From NCBI GenBank assembly GCA_948144175.1, contig CANXME010002310.1, positions 219,501 to 283,500 on the forward strand: a stretch of 64,000 bases of DNA, in the 5' to 3' direction. The notes beneath the pieces were generated by a model. It was given only the letters and a program-made list of their open reading frames with translations, had not been told where the DNA came from and made no database searches. Shown here piece after piece: positions 33,361 through 44,200 of the stretch; positions within the stretch are counted from its first letter, which is position 1, and each line of letters begins with the position of its first letter. The DNA is from Closterium sp. NIES-65. Its lineage: Eukaryota; Streptophyta; Zygnematophyceae; Desmidiales; Closteriaceae. The position numbers and the translations under genes are program-made.

Positions 33361-36300
33361 ATGATCCAAGCTTCATCAGCGAATCATGTACCGTTTTGGC
33401 GATACACGATTTGGCATAGATTCTTTGCAGTCCTTTTTATCTTCTCGGCGCTGAATCTTTGGCAAAAAGCGGTGGCGGCGCCACGTGGCATAAGACTGTG
33501 GGGCGACTCGGCGCAACTCCAGAGCCATCGGCATAAAGCGGGGGACGGGCGGGGCGGCGGAATCAGCCTTGAGCGGGCGCTCGCTCTATATCGGGTACAA
33601 CGTGACACGCTCTCGCTCGCTCTTGCAATGTATCGGGACTGAACAAGTTTATTTTAACGTTCTTCGGCCGACACGCCAAATCCGTTGACTGATACGTTAC
33701 TCTCAGGGAGGTGACAGAACAAAGAGACGACTTTCGAATCGGCCCAAAAGACACGTTTACAAATTTGTGATCATCTAGCCTTCACCACACTCCAAACTAG
33801 TAACTGCTAAAACAGGATTATTTCGCCCTTCACTCCCGCATCGCTGCTAAAACAGGCATGGACAGGTGCTCACAGTTTGGCCAGTGAGCCTTCTTCAATA
33901 TCCCAGTCGCCCCTCCCCCCCCCTCCCCCCTCCCCCCTCTTCCTCCTTTCCCCCAGGCGTGGACCGACGCTTACGGTCTGGCGGTGGGCTTCGTCCTTCC
34001 CCCGATGCGCCTCGTTTAAGCTACCCGGTCGTCCCTTCCCGCCCCTCCCTTTTCCTCCTTCCCCCTTCCCTCTTTTCCCCTTCTCAATTTCCCCTAGGCA
34101 TGGACCGACGCTTACGGTCTGGCAGCGGGCTCCGTCCTTCCCCCGTCGCGCATCGCCCTCCCCCCGAACGTTCCCCCCCCGCCGCACCTTGAGGACTGCG
34201 CGACGCGCACGGCACAGCGCCGTACAAAAGAGATGCGCGGACCCAACGGGGAGCCGCCGCGGTGGACGCGCGCGCGGGGCAGGTGCCGGTACCCGCAACC
34301 CCCGTGGGTGGGTATTGGGCGGAGGGGGAATCGGGGGAGAGGCAGGAAGAATCGTGGGGCGGGGGAAAGTAAGGTGGTGGGGGTTCCGGCAGCCCCTGTG
34401 GGTGGGTATTGGGGCGAGCACGGGGCGGATGCCGGTTCCGGAAGCCCCTGTGGGTGGGTATTGGGGCGAGCACGGGGCGGATGCCGGTTCCGGCAGCCCC
34501 TGTGGGTGGGTATTGGGGCGAGCACGGGGCGGATGCCGGTTCCGGCAGCCCCTGTGGGTGGGTATTGGGGCGAGCACGGGGCGGATGCCGGTTCCGGCAG
34601 CCCCTGTGGGTGGGTATTGGGGCGAGCACGGGGCGGATGCCGGTTCCGGCAGCCCCTGTGGGTGGGTATTGGGGCGAGCACGGGGCGGATGCCGGTTCCG
34701 GCAGCCCCTGTGGGTGGGTATTGGGGCGAGCACGGGGCGGATGCCGGTTCCGGCAGCCCCTGTGGGTGGGTATTGGGGCGAGCAGGGGGCGGATGCCGGT
34801 TCCGGCAGCCCCTGTGGGTGGGTATTGGGCCGAGCACGGGGCGGATGCCGGTTCCGGCAGCCCCTGTGGGTGGATTCCAGGTACCCTACTTGCCTTCTTT
34901 CCGCCTCCTTCTCTCCGCCCCCTCACCCTCAGCTCACCCCCAGCATCGCCTCGTTATTCCCATTCCCGTTATTGTCACCCTCGTTTTTCTCAGGTGCGGG
35001 GCTCAGATGCTGCCAACCTGGCAGCGACCCGCCAAGCACAGGCCGACATCTGGCGACACCAGTTCCCAAACGAATCACCTTCAGCTGCCAAGTCAGCAGC
35101 TGCCACCTCATCAGCTGCCACCTCATCAGCTGCCACCTCATCAGCTGCCACCTCAGCAGCTGCAGCATCTTCATTTCAGTCTGAATCAAACCCAGTCGCC
35201 TCCACGTCAGCCTGCTCCGGGCGGCGGCTCTTCGTCGTGGATTGGCCGAAGAGGAAGCACGGGATTGGCTCTCAGCTAAGCATCGTGAGCGCTTACTTAA
35301 GCCTTGCGCTGACTCACAACCGCACGCTCGTTCCCACGCCCGGCACTTACATAAGAGCCAACCATTCCGAGTGTCTAGAGGCTGGGAACTTAAACTCGTT
35401 TGACTGCTATTTCTTCCCCTTGGTTGCTAAGAGCTGTGAGGAGCGAGTGAGGGAGGCGATGGGGGGAGGAGTGGAGGCTGGAGGCGGCGTGGGGAGTAGG
35501 GTTCAAACTATGGGAGAGGGAGAGGGGGAAGCAGCGGAAGGGAAAGTGGATGGGGCGGATGGGGAAAAAGGAAGAGAGTGGGAGGGGGCGTGCGCGGATC
35601 ACAGCAACGTGCGGGCCTTATTGGGTTCGGATCGTCCCATCGTGAGGTTCTGTGGGAACTACCTGCACCTGAAATACGAAGCTGGCGCTGCCAGGTGAGA
35701 TATGTACAGTATCTGGTATCTACTGTAGCTCCTTAACACAATGCTCGTATATATATTTGTATACAGTATGGTATGCATAGTAGCTGCTTAACATCGTTAC
35801 TTGCTGTTTTACGTTACTGGTTTTGGTAGAAAGGTTTTTTCACCCGCTGTGCTCATAAACATGTACGGGCAACATCTCCCTACATGCCATATCGTCACCC
35901 GCCACGTCATCACCACCTGCCACGTCAACATCTATCTGCCACGTCAACCTCTGCCTGGCAGGTTGTGGGGGTCGGCGTACCTGAGGCGGCGCAACAGCAT
36001 TGAAGTGAGGGGGCGCGTGAAGGCCTCGGTGCCGAGGCTGCAGCAGGTACGGGAGTGGGAGGTATGGGAGTGGCAGGTACGGAAGTGGCAGGCACGGGAG
36101 TGGCAGGTATGGGAGTGACAGGTATTGCTGCCACCACTGCTGCCACCATAGCTGATACCCCTTCCCAACCTTTTTCCTCATCACTTTTTCTCCCTCCCTT
36201 ATCGTCCTTCCGGCCCCATTGCCAGGTGCATTGATGGTGAGCGCGGCCGCTGCGCTTCATTTCATGCCGATGCTGCTACTGGCGCTGGTGATGGTGATGG

Positions 36301-37906
36301 TAATACTGCGGCTGTTCCCTTGCTGCTGCTCATACCCCTTTCTACCCTTTACCCCGTCCTCCCCTTCACCCCCGTTCCCCAAAACCTTCAGGTGCATTGG
36401 TGGCGAGCACAGTCGCTTCGCTTCATGCTGAGGTGGCCGTCGGCGTACCTGTGCCACGTCAGCAACAGGGTGCGGCAGCAGGCGTATGGGCTCCACGTGG
36501 CAGTGCGGATTGAGGAGTCAAGAGCGGCTCAAAAGAGGATCCTTGACTCTCTCGGTGCTGCCGCTGCTGCTGTTGGTGATAGTAATGCGAATGCAGCGAA
36601 AATGAATGATTCTGGAATCGCACAGAGCGAAGCTGCGGCAGCAGAAGCAGCAGCAGCAGAATCCACGACAGCAACAGCAGTAGCCTCCACATCAGCAACA
36701 GTAGGATCCACGTCAGCCGCAGCAGTTGCCAGCATGGCTATCAATGTCACGGAGGAAGCAGCTTCTCTGCAGTCCATCTCCTTCCTTGATACAAGCAGCC
36801 TCGCTCCAAGCACATGGCCTTCTATCGGGTTCGCTGGTTGCACCCCTAAAGATGACGATAACAACGAGGCTGGGGGAAAAGAGGGTTATGATAAAGAGGG
36901 AGAAGAGGGGGAGGAGGAGGAGCAGGTGTACAGGCGAGTGGGCGGGGAGGTGTATATGCCACGGCCGGTGGTGAGCGTGCATGTGAGGCAGGGGGACAAG
37001 GAAAAGGAGATGCGTCTAAGCTCGTTCCGAGCGTACATACTGCACGTGCAACGGCTGAGACTCAGGGTGCCGGACGTTCATTATGTGTGGCTCAGCACAG
37101 AGATGCAGGTGAGGGGGGAGAGAGCGTGGATGAGCGGTACAAAAAGGTGCACGCAGGTATGAGCAGTTTCAGGGCGTACATGCTGCACGTGCAACGACTG
37201 AGACTCCGAGTGCCGGATGTTCATTATGTGGGGCTCAGCACTGAGATGCAGGTGAGTGTACCCTCTAGGACTTCCCCTCGGGTGTCTCCTCATACCCGAG
37301 GGGAAATCCTTTTGAGGCGCCTCAAAAGACTTCCCCTCGGGTGTCTCCTCATACTCGAGGGGAAATCCTTTTGAGGCGCCTCAAAAGACTTCCCCTCGGG
37401 GGTCTCCTCATACCCGAGGGGAAATCCTACTCAAGTCTCAGCCATGCACACAGATGCTCGAGTATGAGAAGACAGGAGGGCGGGCGCAGCTGGTGGGGAT
37501 GAGCTTTCTAGCCGCCCCTCTGCTGTTCTCTTCTTACATCAGTTCCCCCTCCTGCCCTATCCTGATGTTTTCCCTATCTGTTGCCCTTCCCTCCACTCAC
37601 ACTCATCCCTCCCTCCCTTGCTCCTCACAGTCAGTAATTGACGAGTTAGACAGCTACAGCGATTGGACTTTCATGTACAGTAAGAACAAGCGCCAGCTCG
37701 GATCAACCCAGATGCTAGAATATGAGAGAGCAGCGGGGCTGGAGCAGCTGGTGGGGGTCAGCTTTGCGAATCTGCTCATCGCTTCCGAGTGTGATTTCTT
37801 TGTTGGGCCGCTAGGATCGAACTGGAACCGACTGATTAACAATTTGAGGGACACGAATGGGCGGGTGCATGCGGGGTACGTTGCTCTCAACACTGGCGAG
37901 TGGTGA
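33361..37906 (+). CDS. FUT8-like (GT23-type) glycosyltransferase, type II membrane protein
   Basis: The product resembles alpha-1,6-fucosyltransferase-type enzymes, which transfer fucose from GDP-fucose to glycans in the Golgi. Proposed exons: 33361-33594 (tentative; MIQASSANHVPFWRYT then the signal anchor FFAVLFIFSALNLW), 34994-35694 (QADIWRHQFP, RRLFVVDWPKRKHGIGSQLS), 35962-36046, 36392-37108 (VHWWRAQSLRFMLRWPSAYL and the motif VVSVHVRQGDKEKEM) and 37631-37906 (ASECDFFVGPLGSNWNRLI to the stop). Phases agree, giving 670 residues. The HxRxGD motif and the late GSNWNRLI block match positions of the nucleotide-sugar binding motifs in FUT8/NodZ. Ala- and Glu-rich inserts lie between W-R-A-Q and HVR. 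The first exon and its GTACAA donor are the weakest part. Substrate is unknown; a related O-fucosyltransferase-like family is the alternative. Confidence 0.65.
33950..34185 (+). repeat. Two copies of a 140-bp segment in the glycosyltransferase intron
   Basis: GTGGACCGACGCTTACGGTC and flanking sequence occur at about 33958 and 34099 (TGGACCGACGCTTACGGTCT), each after a pyrimidine tract with AG. They may be relics of an exon; I cannot place them in the protein. Confidence 0.65.
34389..34875. repeat. 52-bp minisatellite in glycosyltransferase intron
   Basis: About nine nearly identical 52-bp units contain GCCCCTGTGGGTGGGTATTG and GCGGATGCCGGTTCCGGCAG. A diverged unit at about 34281-34325 looks like the seed. 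Long open frames on both strands here come from the repeat. Confidence 0.93.
37310..37327. repeat. Palindrome, GCGC centre
   Basis: TTTTGAG-GCGC-CTCAAAA, extended by C/G, between the first and second 59-bp units. Confidence 0.93.
37369..37386. repeat. Palindrome, GCGC centre (second copy)
   Basis: Identical core, exactly 59 bp after the previous one, between the second and third units. Confidence 0.93.
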
Positions 37907-40900
37907 GGAGGACAGTACCGCTGGGAGTTGATACTTCTTTCTCGTACTGAAAGCTGTACCGTACCACAACCACATGTCCTGTAAGGATCAGGAACACTTT
38001 TCTCTCTGCTTGTATTTCTGTCTGCCGTTCTGAAACGAGTGTTTGTCCAATGTGATCAGTATTGCACCAAGAATCTTAATTATTTGTGCCTGTCTTGTTT
38101 ATCTTTTATTTCCACAGAAGTGTACAATACAACCAAGAAGCAGAACAAGCTTGTAATACCTGTCCACAAGGGATTTGAACTTCCATTGAAATGTCGTTTT
38201 AATACAACACTGGCGGATTGCTCGTTATGTATGTGTTTATCGCCTGTTTGAATAGACAAGGCAGAGATTCCACCCCGTGACGCCACACCACACTGATAGA
38301 CAGCAGGTAAGCCTTGAGAGTCACATACCCCGCATCATGAGCCAAGAGCCTGCAAGCAAGAACCAGAGGAGATGAGGACGTCTAAGTCATGTACCAATCA
38401 CAGATACGTGACCAATCACAACTGAGCCTGCAACTAATGGTGATTGTAGAGAGGTAGTCAGCCAGTGAATCCTCGAGGGTACACCCACTGGGGATGCATC
38501 CACTCCGACCAGCAGCTAAACCTCGCCAGCTTGTACAGCAGTAATGTGTGCCACGTGGGGATCCCTTAGCACAATATCCTCAATGAGGGCATCGGAGATC
38601 GTTCATGGCAACGGAAATAAAAATTTCCACAACAATAGAACAAATTGAGACGCACCTTGTAAATAGCGGCAATCAAGCGCAGATCCAGGCCAACGACGTG
38701 ACGTATCTGGGAAGCTCATAATGATTCGCAGTTCCAGTATAATTTTGAGTCTGTCAATGAATAGGGAAAGAAGGCAAGGGAAGATACAGAAATTATACAC
38801 CAGACGAAAGGTGGTAACCACATTCGTGAACCAGTAAGGGTCATGTCCCGTAAGCAATCGTCCAGCCAGCAGACAAGGGCTGCGGCAGGATAGCGAGCCA
38901 CGAGCGGTGGTTACGCCTAAGAGGGCCTTCGGACTCCCCCCAAGACCCGCCGTTCTCGCTTCAGGGAACGGGTCGACAGGCGACTGAAAACACTCGCGAC
39001 CAACTTTTATTGAAGCTTAAATAAACGATGGAATCAGGGCCGCGTGTACAGTTTAGGTTGAAGAGAAGCAGCGATCAGAGAACTTTGAAGACGTTAGATG
39101 AGTTGAAGCATCACGGCCACAAAGTGGCTCAACGCGAGAAAAAGAATCTCCTCATATCGCTGCGAGTAATTCGAACGGTTGAGAATCACCCAGAGCAGTG
39201 AGAAAAAAATATCAGCACTGAAGCGCACCTTAAAGCTCTGTCAACTTCTTCCGTGAGTCACCGAAACGACGACTCGTCAGTGCCGTCATAGCCATTGACT
39301 TAGCGTGCATGCTTCCACTGTTGAAGAACCGACGTTGCGCGGGAGCACGAACGCCCACATGAATCAGGGTGCAACACCATCTGCACGAACCAAGGCAGGA
39401 ATAAAAGACGGATTAATTGATAAAAAGAACAAATGTCGAGAGTGGCCGACAACACGTCGCCTCCTCCAAACGAGGGCAGCAAACCCCAATGGGAACGATC
39501 CGGCCCAACCGAACGATCGGCAGGGCTAGCAAGCCCCGGCCACCACCGAAACATTTCTGTTGCAATTACGTGACCGAACCTTTTTTGTAAGCAAAGGGCG
39601 GATGGAATATTGCATGATCTCCACCACTGACAAACATTTGTAAATGGACGTCACAGAAAGAATGATGGTGAGGTCCACTCAGACAAAATTACGTGAGTTG
39701 GAAACGAATAATTTTCTTCAGCGCTGCTTAGCAGCTCGAAGCGAGCTGGGTATATATCGAGTCATCACTGTGGACCGGCAGAGGTGTGACAGGTGAACTT
39801 CAGAAAAAAACAATCGTGGCGTGGAGAGAACGACGACGATGCTGTAATGAATCAGGGAGGAGGCTCAGACCCTTAGATTCCGCCATCAGCTTTGCGCTCA
39901 GACAATAAGGATTGTGATCTATAGATATCATCACCGCCTCCTCCAGTAATCAGCACAATGGGACTCGTCAATGAAAGTTCCTGTCTCTAGAAACGAGTCA
40001 AATGTACCCGTATACGTACCAAATGAGGGAAAGCGCTTTCTTGGTAATCACGTTGAACATTTGCTTCTGATTCGTAACCGATTGCAGGGTAGATGCAAAA
40101 CTTGTTGCTTCATCATCTGCTCCAGCCACCAACAGGAAAAAGGAGTGGGTCTGTTAGAAATGGCAGATTAAATCAGGGGCCACCGTTACGAAAGCTTTGG
40201 TGTACGAAAACGCTTAAGATAAAGCATGGCCTAAATGTGAGCACAATCGGCATCTGCATGTGGGGAACGATTATTCGCGGGCTTTCAGCAGGATAAACCC
40301 TCGGCCAACGACTCAAATTCGCTCTGCCTCAGTGTCCGCCGTATGGGGGCCCCCATCGCCAATCAAAACAAACCCGAGCGACAGGGGAAAATACGGCGCA
40401 TCACAATTTCTAATAGACTGTTTAATGGTATCAGTGGACTTGTTCAACATCGTTTCCAGCTTACAATGTCAGATGAAAGGCTGCACATTCCAGCAGCCAT
40501 AGCTGCCAACGAAAAGTAGTACCGCTCCGGAGGGGTGTGTGGGAGTGTTGGAAGCTAGGTAGACGAATCGAATGTTAGGCAGGGTAATCAATACAGCGGT
40601 TCTGATGAATGGTTTATATGGCCGAACAAGGAGGCTCAGACAACTGCCTGTTGTGAAATGAAAGAGGTGGGTGGACGTAGGAGTTTGTGAGGGTAGAGGT
40701 GCAATGAAAGATGAGCGTTGAGGGGTTCGGGGGACGTCGAGACGCTTTTCGGGTGTTGCTGAATAACATCCTATGGTAGAACTAAAAAAAGGAAAGGAAA
40801 TGGGTGTCTGAGCCCACTGTATATTTTCGATTGTTATGATGATGACCTAAAACTCCAACGTTGTTTTCAATTCTTGTTTAGAATATTTTATGTATGTCTG

Positions 40901-41294
40901 CATATATTTTTCATGGCTAATGCTTTTGTTGCTGCTGAGCATTCAGCACTTGTCATAGTGCTACTTATGGAGCTGTTTCTCTTACACTAATGCGTATACC
41001 TCAAATCTATACAAGACCTGCTTATTGGGAAGATTTCGGGAATGAGTTTTGGGTCACGCTTTTCTTTTGCTGGCTTCGATTCTTTTTCTTCATTCATGGC
41101 CGCTGTACCCAACCTAGCGCACACCAGGTGCTACTGGTAGTTGATTGTTGTCAGCGTTTGTGGCTGATTTATTCGCACGTGTTTGCCTGGACTGGTGTCT
41201 TCTCTCGTGCAAAATTAGGTTTCAACCGCGCAGCTGGATTTTAAGTCCTGCTTGATTTGCAATTTAGGTTTGAAAATCCTGCTCGATTTCAGCC
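37907..41294. other. Gene-poor 3.4-kb spacer
   Basis: I found no reading frame with recognisable protein features, no clear inverted-repeat element and no RNA gene. It contrasts with the repeat-filled introns on both sides. The last part must hold the PRP17 promoter. Confidence 0.5.
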
Positions 41295-44200
41295 ATGGAT
41301 ATTCTATCGCGTCAGTACGGGAGTGACGAGGAGGGAGGGGAGGATTCTCCGCGAGAGAAATCTACGATAACAGCTTCTCCGCCTCGGGAAAAGCAGGCTT
41401 TTGGTACCAATACTGGTGCAACCCTAACCGGTTCTGCTGGGGTTACTGCAAGCAAGTCAGCGTCACGAATTGCTCAGGAAAACGACGATAACGATAGCGA
41501 CGATGACAATATGGCGTACAGGTTTCTCGCTCCCCCTAGTTCGGCCGCTCCGCCAGTGAGCGACGCTTTACTCGCTGCTGTACCACGCGATATTATGACA
41601 GCTCCCATCGACCCGTCGAAGCGGAATTTACAATTTAATCCAACTTACGATCAACTGTGGACTCCTGTAGTGGGACCCGCGCATCCTCATAACGCGGACG
41701 GCCGCGCGTTAGGGTTGCGAAACCACCGGCTGGGATCCGTCCAAGACGCGTCGGTGGACTCTTTTGTCTTCGATGAACAGTACCACACGTTTCAGGCGTA
41801 CGGCTACAGTGTTGACCCCGCAAGTGTAAACGGGACCGAGGTCGTGGGTGATAAAGAAGCGGTTGACACTAAGGCGGGTGCTACAGTGTACAATGTGTCT
41901 AAACAGGAGCGGGAAAAGCGGGCTATGGCGGTGAAAGAGGAGGAGAGGAGGAAAAAGGCGGAGGAGAAGCAGAGGAAGGAGGAGGAGAGGAAGAGGAAGG
42001 AAGAGAAGAAGAGGAGGAAGGAGGAGGAGAGAGCGAAGAAGGAAGAGAGGAAGAGGAAGAAGGAGGAAGAGAAAGCGAGAAAGGCTGCAAAGAAGAAGCG
42101 GAAGGGGGAAGGTGATGTGGGGGCGGAGGTGGGAGCGGAAGGGGAGGAGGGAGCAGGAGGAGAGGGGGAGGGGGAGGGGGAAGGGGAGGGGAAGAAGCGA
42201 GGGCGGCAAGGGAAGGGTGTTAAAGAGGAGGAGGGTGAGGAAAGGGCAAAGAAGAGCAGGGAGGAGGAGAGAGAAGAGGAGGAGGCAGAAGAGGAAGAAG
42301 AGGAGAGTGAGGAGGAGGAAGAGGAGGAAGAGAGCGAAGAAGAGGAGGAGGAGGAAGAAGAGAGTGAAGAAGAGGAGGAGGAGGAAGAGGAGGCTCCAGA
42401 AGCGGAACTAGCCAATCCGGCGTCAGAATCATGGCTCCTCAAAAGCTCCAAATCCCCCTGGGCAGGCAAAAAAGAGGAACCCAAGGCTGAGCTGACCGAG
42501 GAGCAAAAAAAATACGCGGAGGAGCACGCTTTGAAAAAAGCCAAGAAGGAGAGAGGAGACAAGGAGGAGGTGGAAGAAAAGAGCACGTTCCATGGGAAGC
42601 AGGAGAAGGACTATCAGGGTCGCTCGTGGATTGCACCGCCTAAAGACGCCCTTAATCCCGTGCCGCCCACGCATTGCTATATTCCGAAGCGGTGGATTCA
42701 CACGTGGAGCGGGCATACTAAGGGCGTCAGTGCTATCCGGTTCTTCCCCAAGTGAGTATCATAGGTGCTGAGGTTCCGGACTTGAAGTGAGTTCTGTAAC
42801 CCGAAGACGCCTTTCAGGCGGATCCACGTGAAAGAAGGAGTGTTTTGAGACGTCTCAAAACATTCCGGACTTGAAGTGAGTTCTGTAACCCAAAGGCGCC
42901 TTTCAGGCGGATTCACACGTGGAGCGGGCATACCAAGGGTGTCATTGCCATCCGGTTCTTCCCTAAGTACGGCCATCTGCTGCTGTCTGCATCAATGGAC
43001 ACCAAGATCAAGATCTGGGACGTGCCCAACATGCAGAAGTGCATTCGCACCTACATGGGTCACTCCAAGGCCATGCCGTGCGCGACCTTTGCTCCTCCTC
43101 TCCTTGCCTCTTCTCATTACTCTCCCCTTTTCCCTCTCCTCTCCCCCCGCTCTTCTCCCCTCTCTCCCCTTTTTTCTCTCTTCCCCTCCGTATTCTCCCC
43201 TCTCTTCCTCCTCTGTCCCACCAGGTACGGCCATCTACTGCTGTCTGCATCAATGGACACCAAGATCAAGATCTGGGACGTGCCCAACATGCAGAAGTGC
43301 ATGTGCACCTACATGGGTCACTCCAAGGCCGTTCGAGACATTTTCTCCTCCTCTCTTCGCCTCTTCTCCTCACTCTCCCCTTTTTTTTCTCTCTTCCCCC
43401 CTCTTGTCCTCTTCTCCCCCCTCTTCTCCACTCTTCCCCTCTCTTCCCCACTCTTCCCTTCTCTTCCCTTCGCTTCCTCCTCTGTCTGTCCCACCAGGTA
43501 CGGCCATCTACTGCTGTCTGCATCAATGGACACCAAGATCAAGATCTGGGACGTGCCCAACACGCAGAAGTGCATGCGCACCTACATGGGTCACTCCAAG
43601 GCGGTTCGAGACATTTGCTTTGCGAACGACGGGCTGAAATTCGTCTCGTGCGGTTACGACCGTAACATCAAGCTCTGGGACACCGAGACCGGGCAGGTCA
43701 CGGGGACGTTTTCCACGGGTAAAATACCCTACGTGGTGAAATTACACCCCGACGACGACAAGCAGAACATTCTGCTGGCGGGGATGAGCGACAAGAAGAT
43801 CATGCAGTGGGACACGCGGTCAGGGGAAATTACCCAGGAATATGACCAACATTTGGGTGCAGTCAATACGATTACGTTTCTGGATGACAACAGGCGGTTT
43901 GTAACGAGCAGCGACGACAAATCGTTGCGCGTGTGGGAGTTTGGTATTCCCGTTGTCGTCAAGTATATCAGGTAAGCAATACACTACTTCCTTTCTTCTC
44001 TGCCCTGCTCTGCTCTTCGCTTTGTCCCCTCTTTTGAATCAACTTCAATGTCATTCTGACAAGCCCCTGCGTGTGTGGGATGTGGGATTCCTCTTGTCGT
44101 CAAGTATTTCAGATAACCTTCTCTGCACTGCTTTCCTCGTTTAGTGAGGTGCATTTTGAGGCGCCTCAAAATGCACGTGGGATTCCTCTTGTCGTCAAGT

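Larger units (their letters stand above)
37157..37500 (+). repeat. Partial exon copies and 59-bp palindrome-bearing repeat in glycosyltransferase intron
   Basis: A 3' copy of exon 4 with donor lies at about 37166-37251. Three units of a 59-bp repeat follow (CTTCCCCTCGGG...CCCGAGGGG, itself a stem-loop). A 5' copy of part of the last exon lies at about 37453-37500 (ATGCTCGAGTATGAG). Confidence 0.85.

Noticed and set aside
33870-35279. Long open frames on both strands over the 52-bp repeat
   Set aside because: Produced by the minisatellite; no start, domain or splice support.
36515-36540. Palindrome-like AGTCAAGAGCGGCTCAAAAG in a glycosyltransferase exon
   Set aside because: Left arm poorly matched and no flanking duplication, so not counted in the family.
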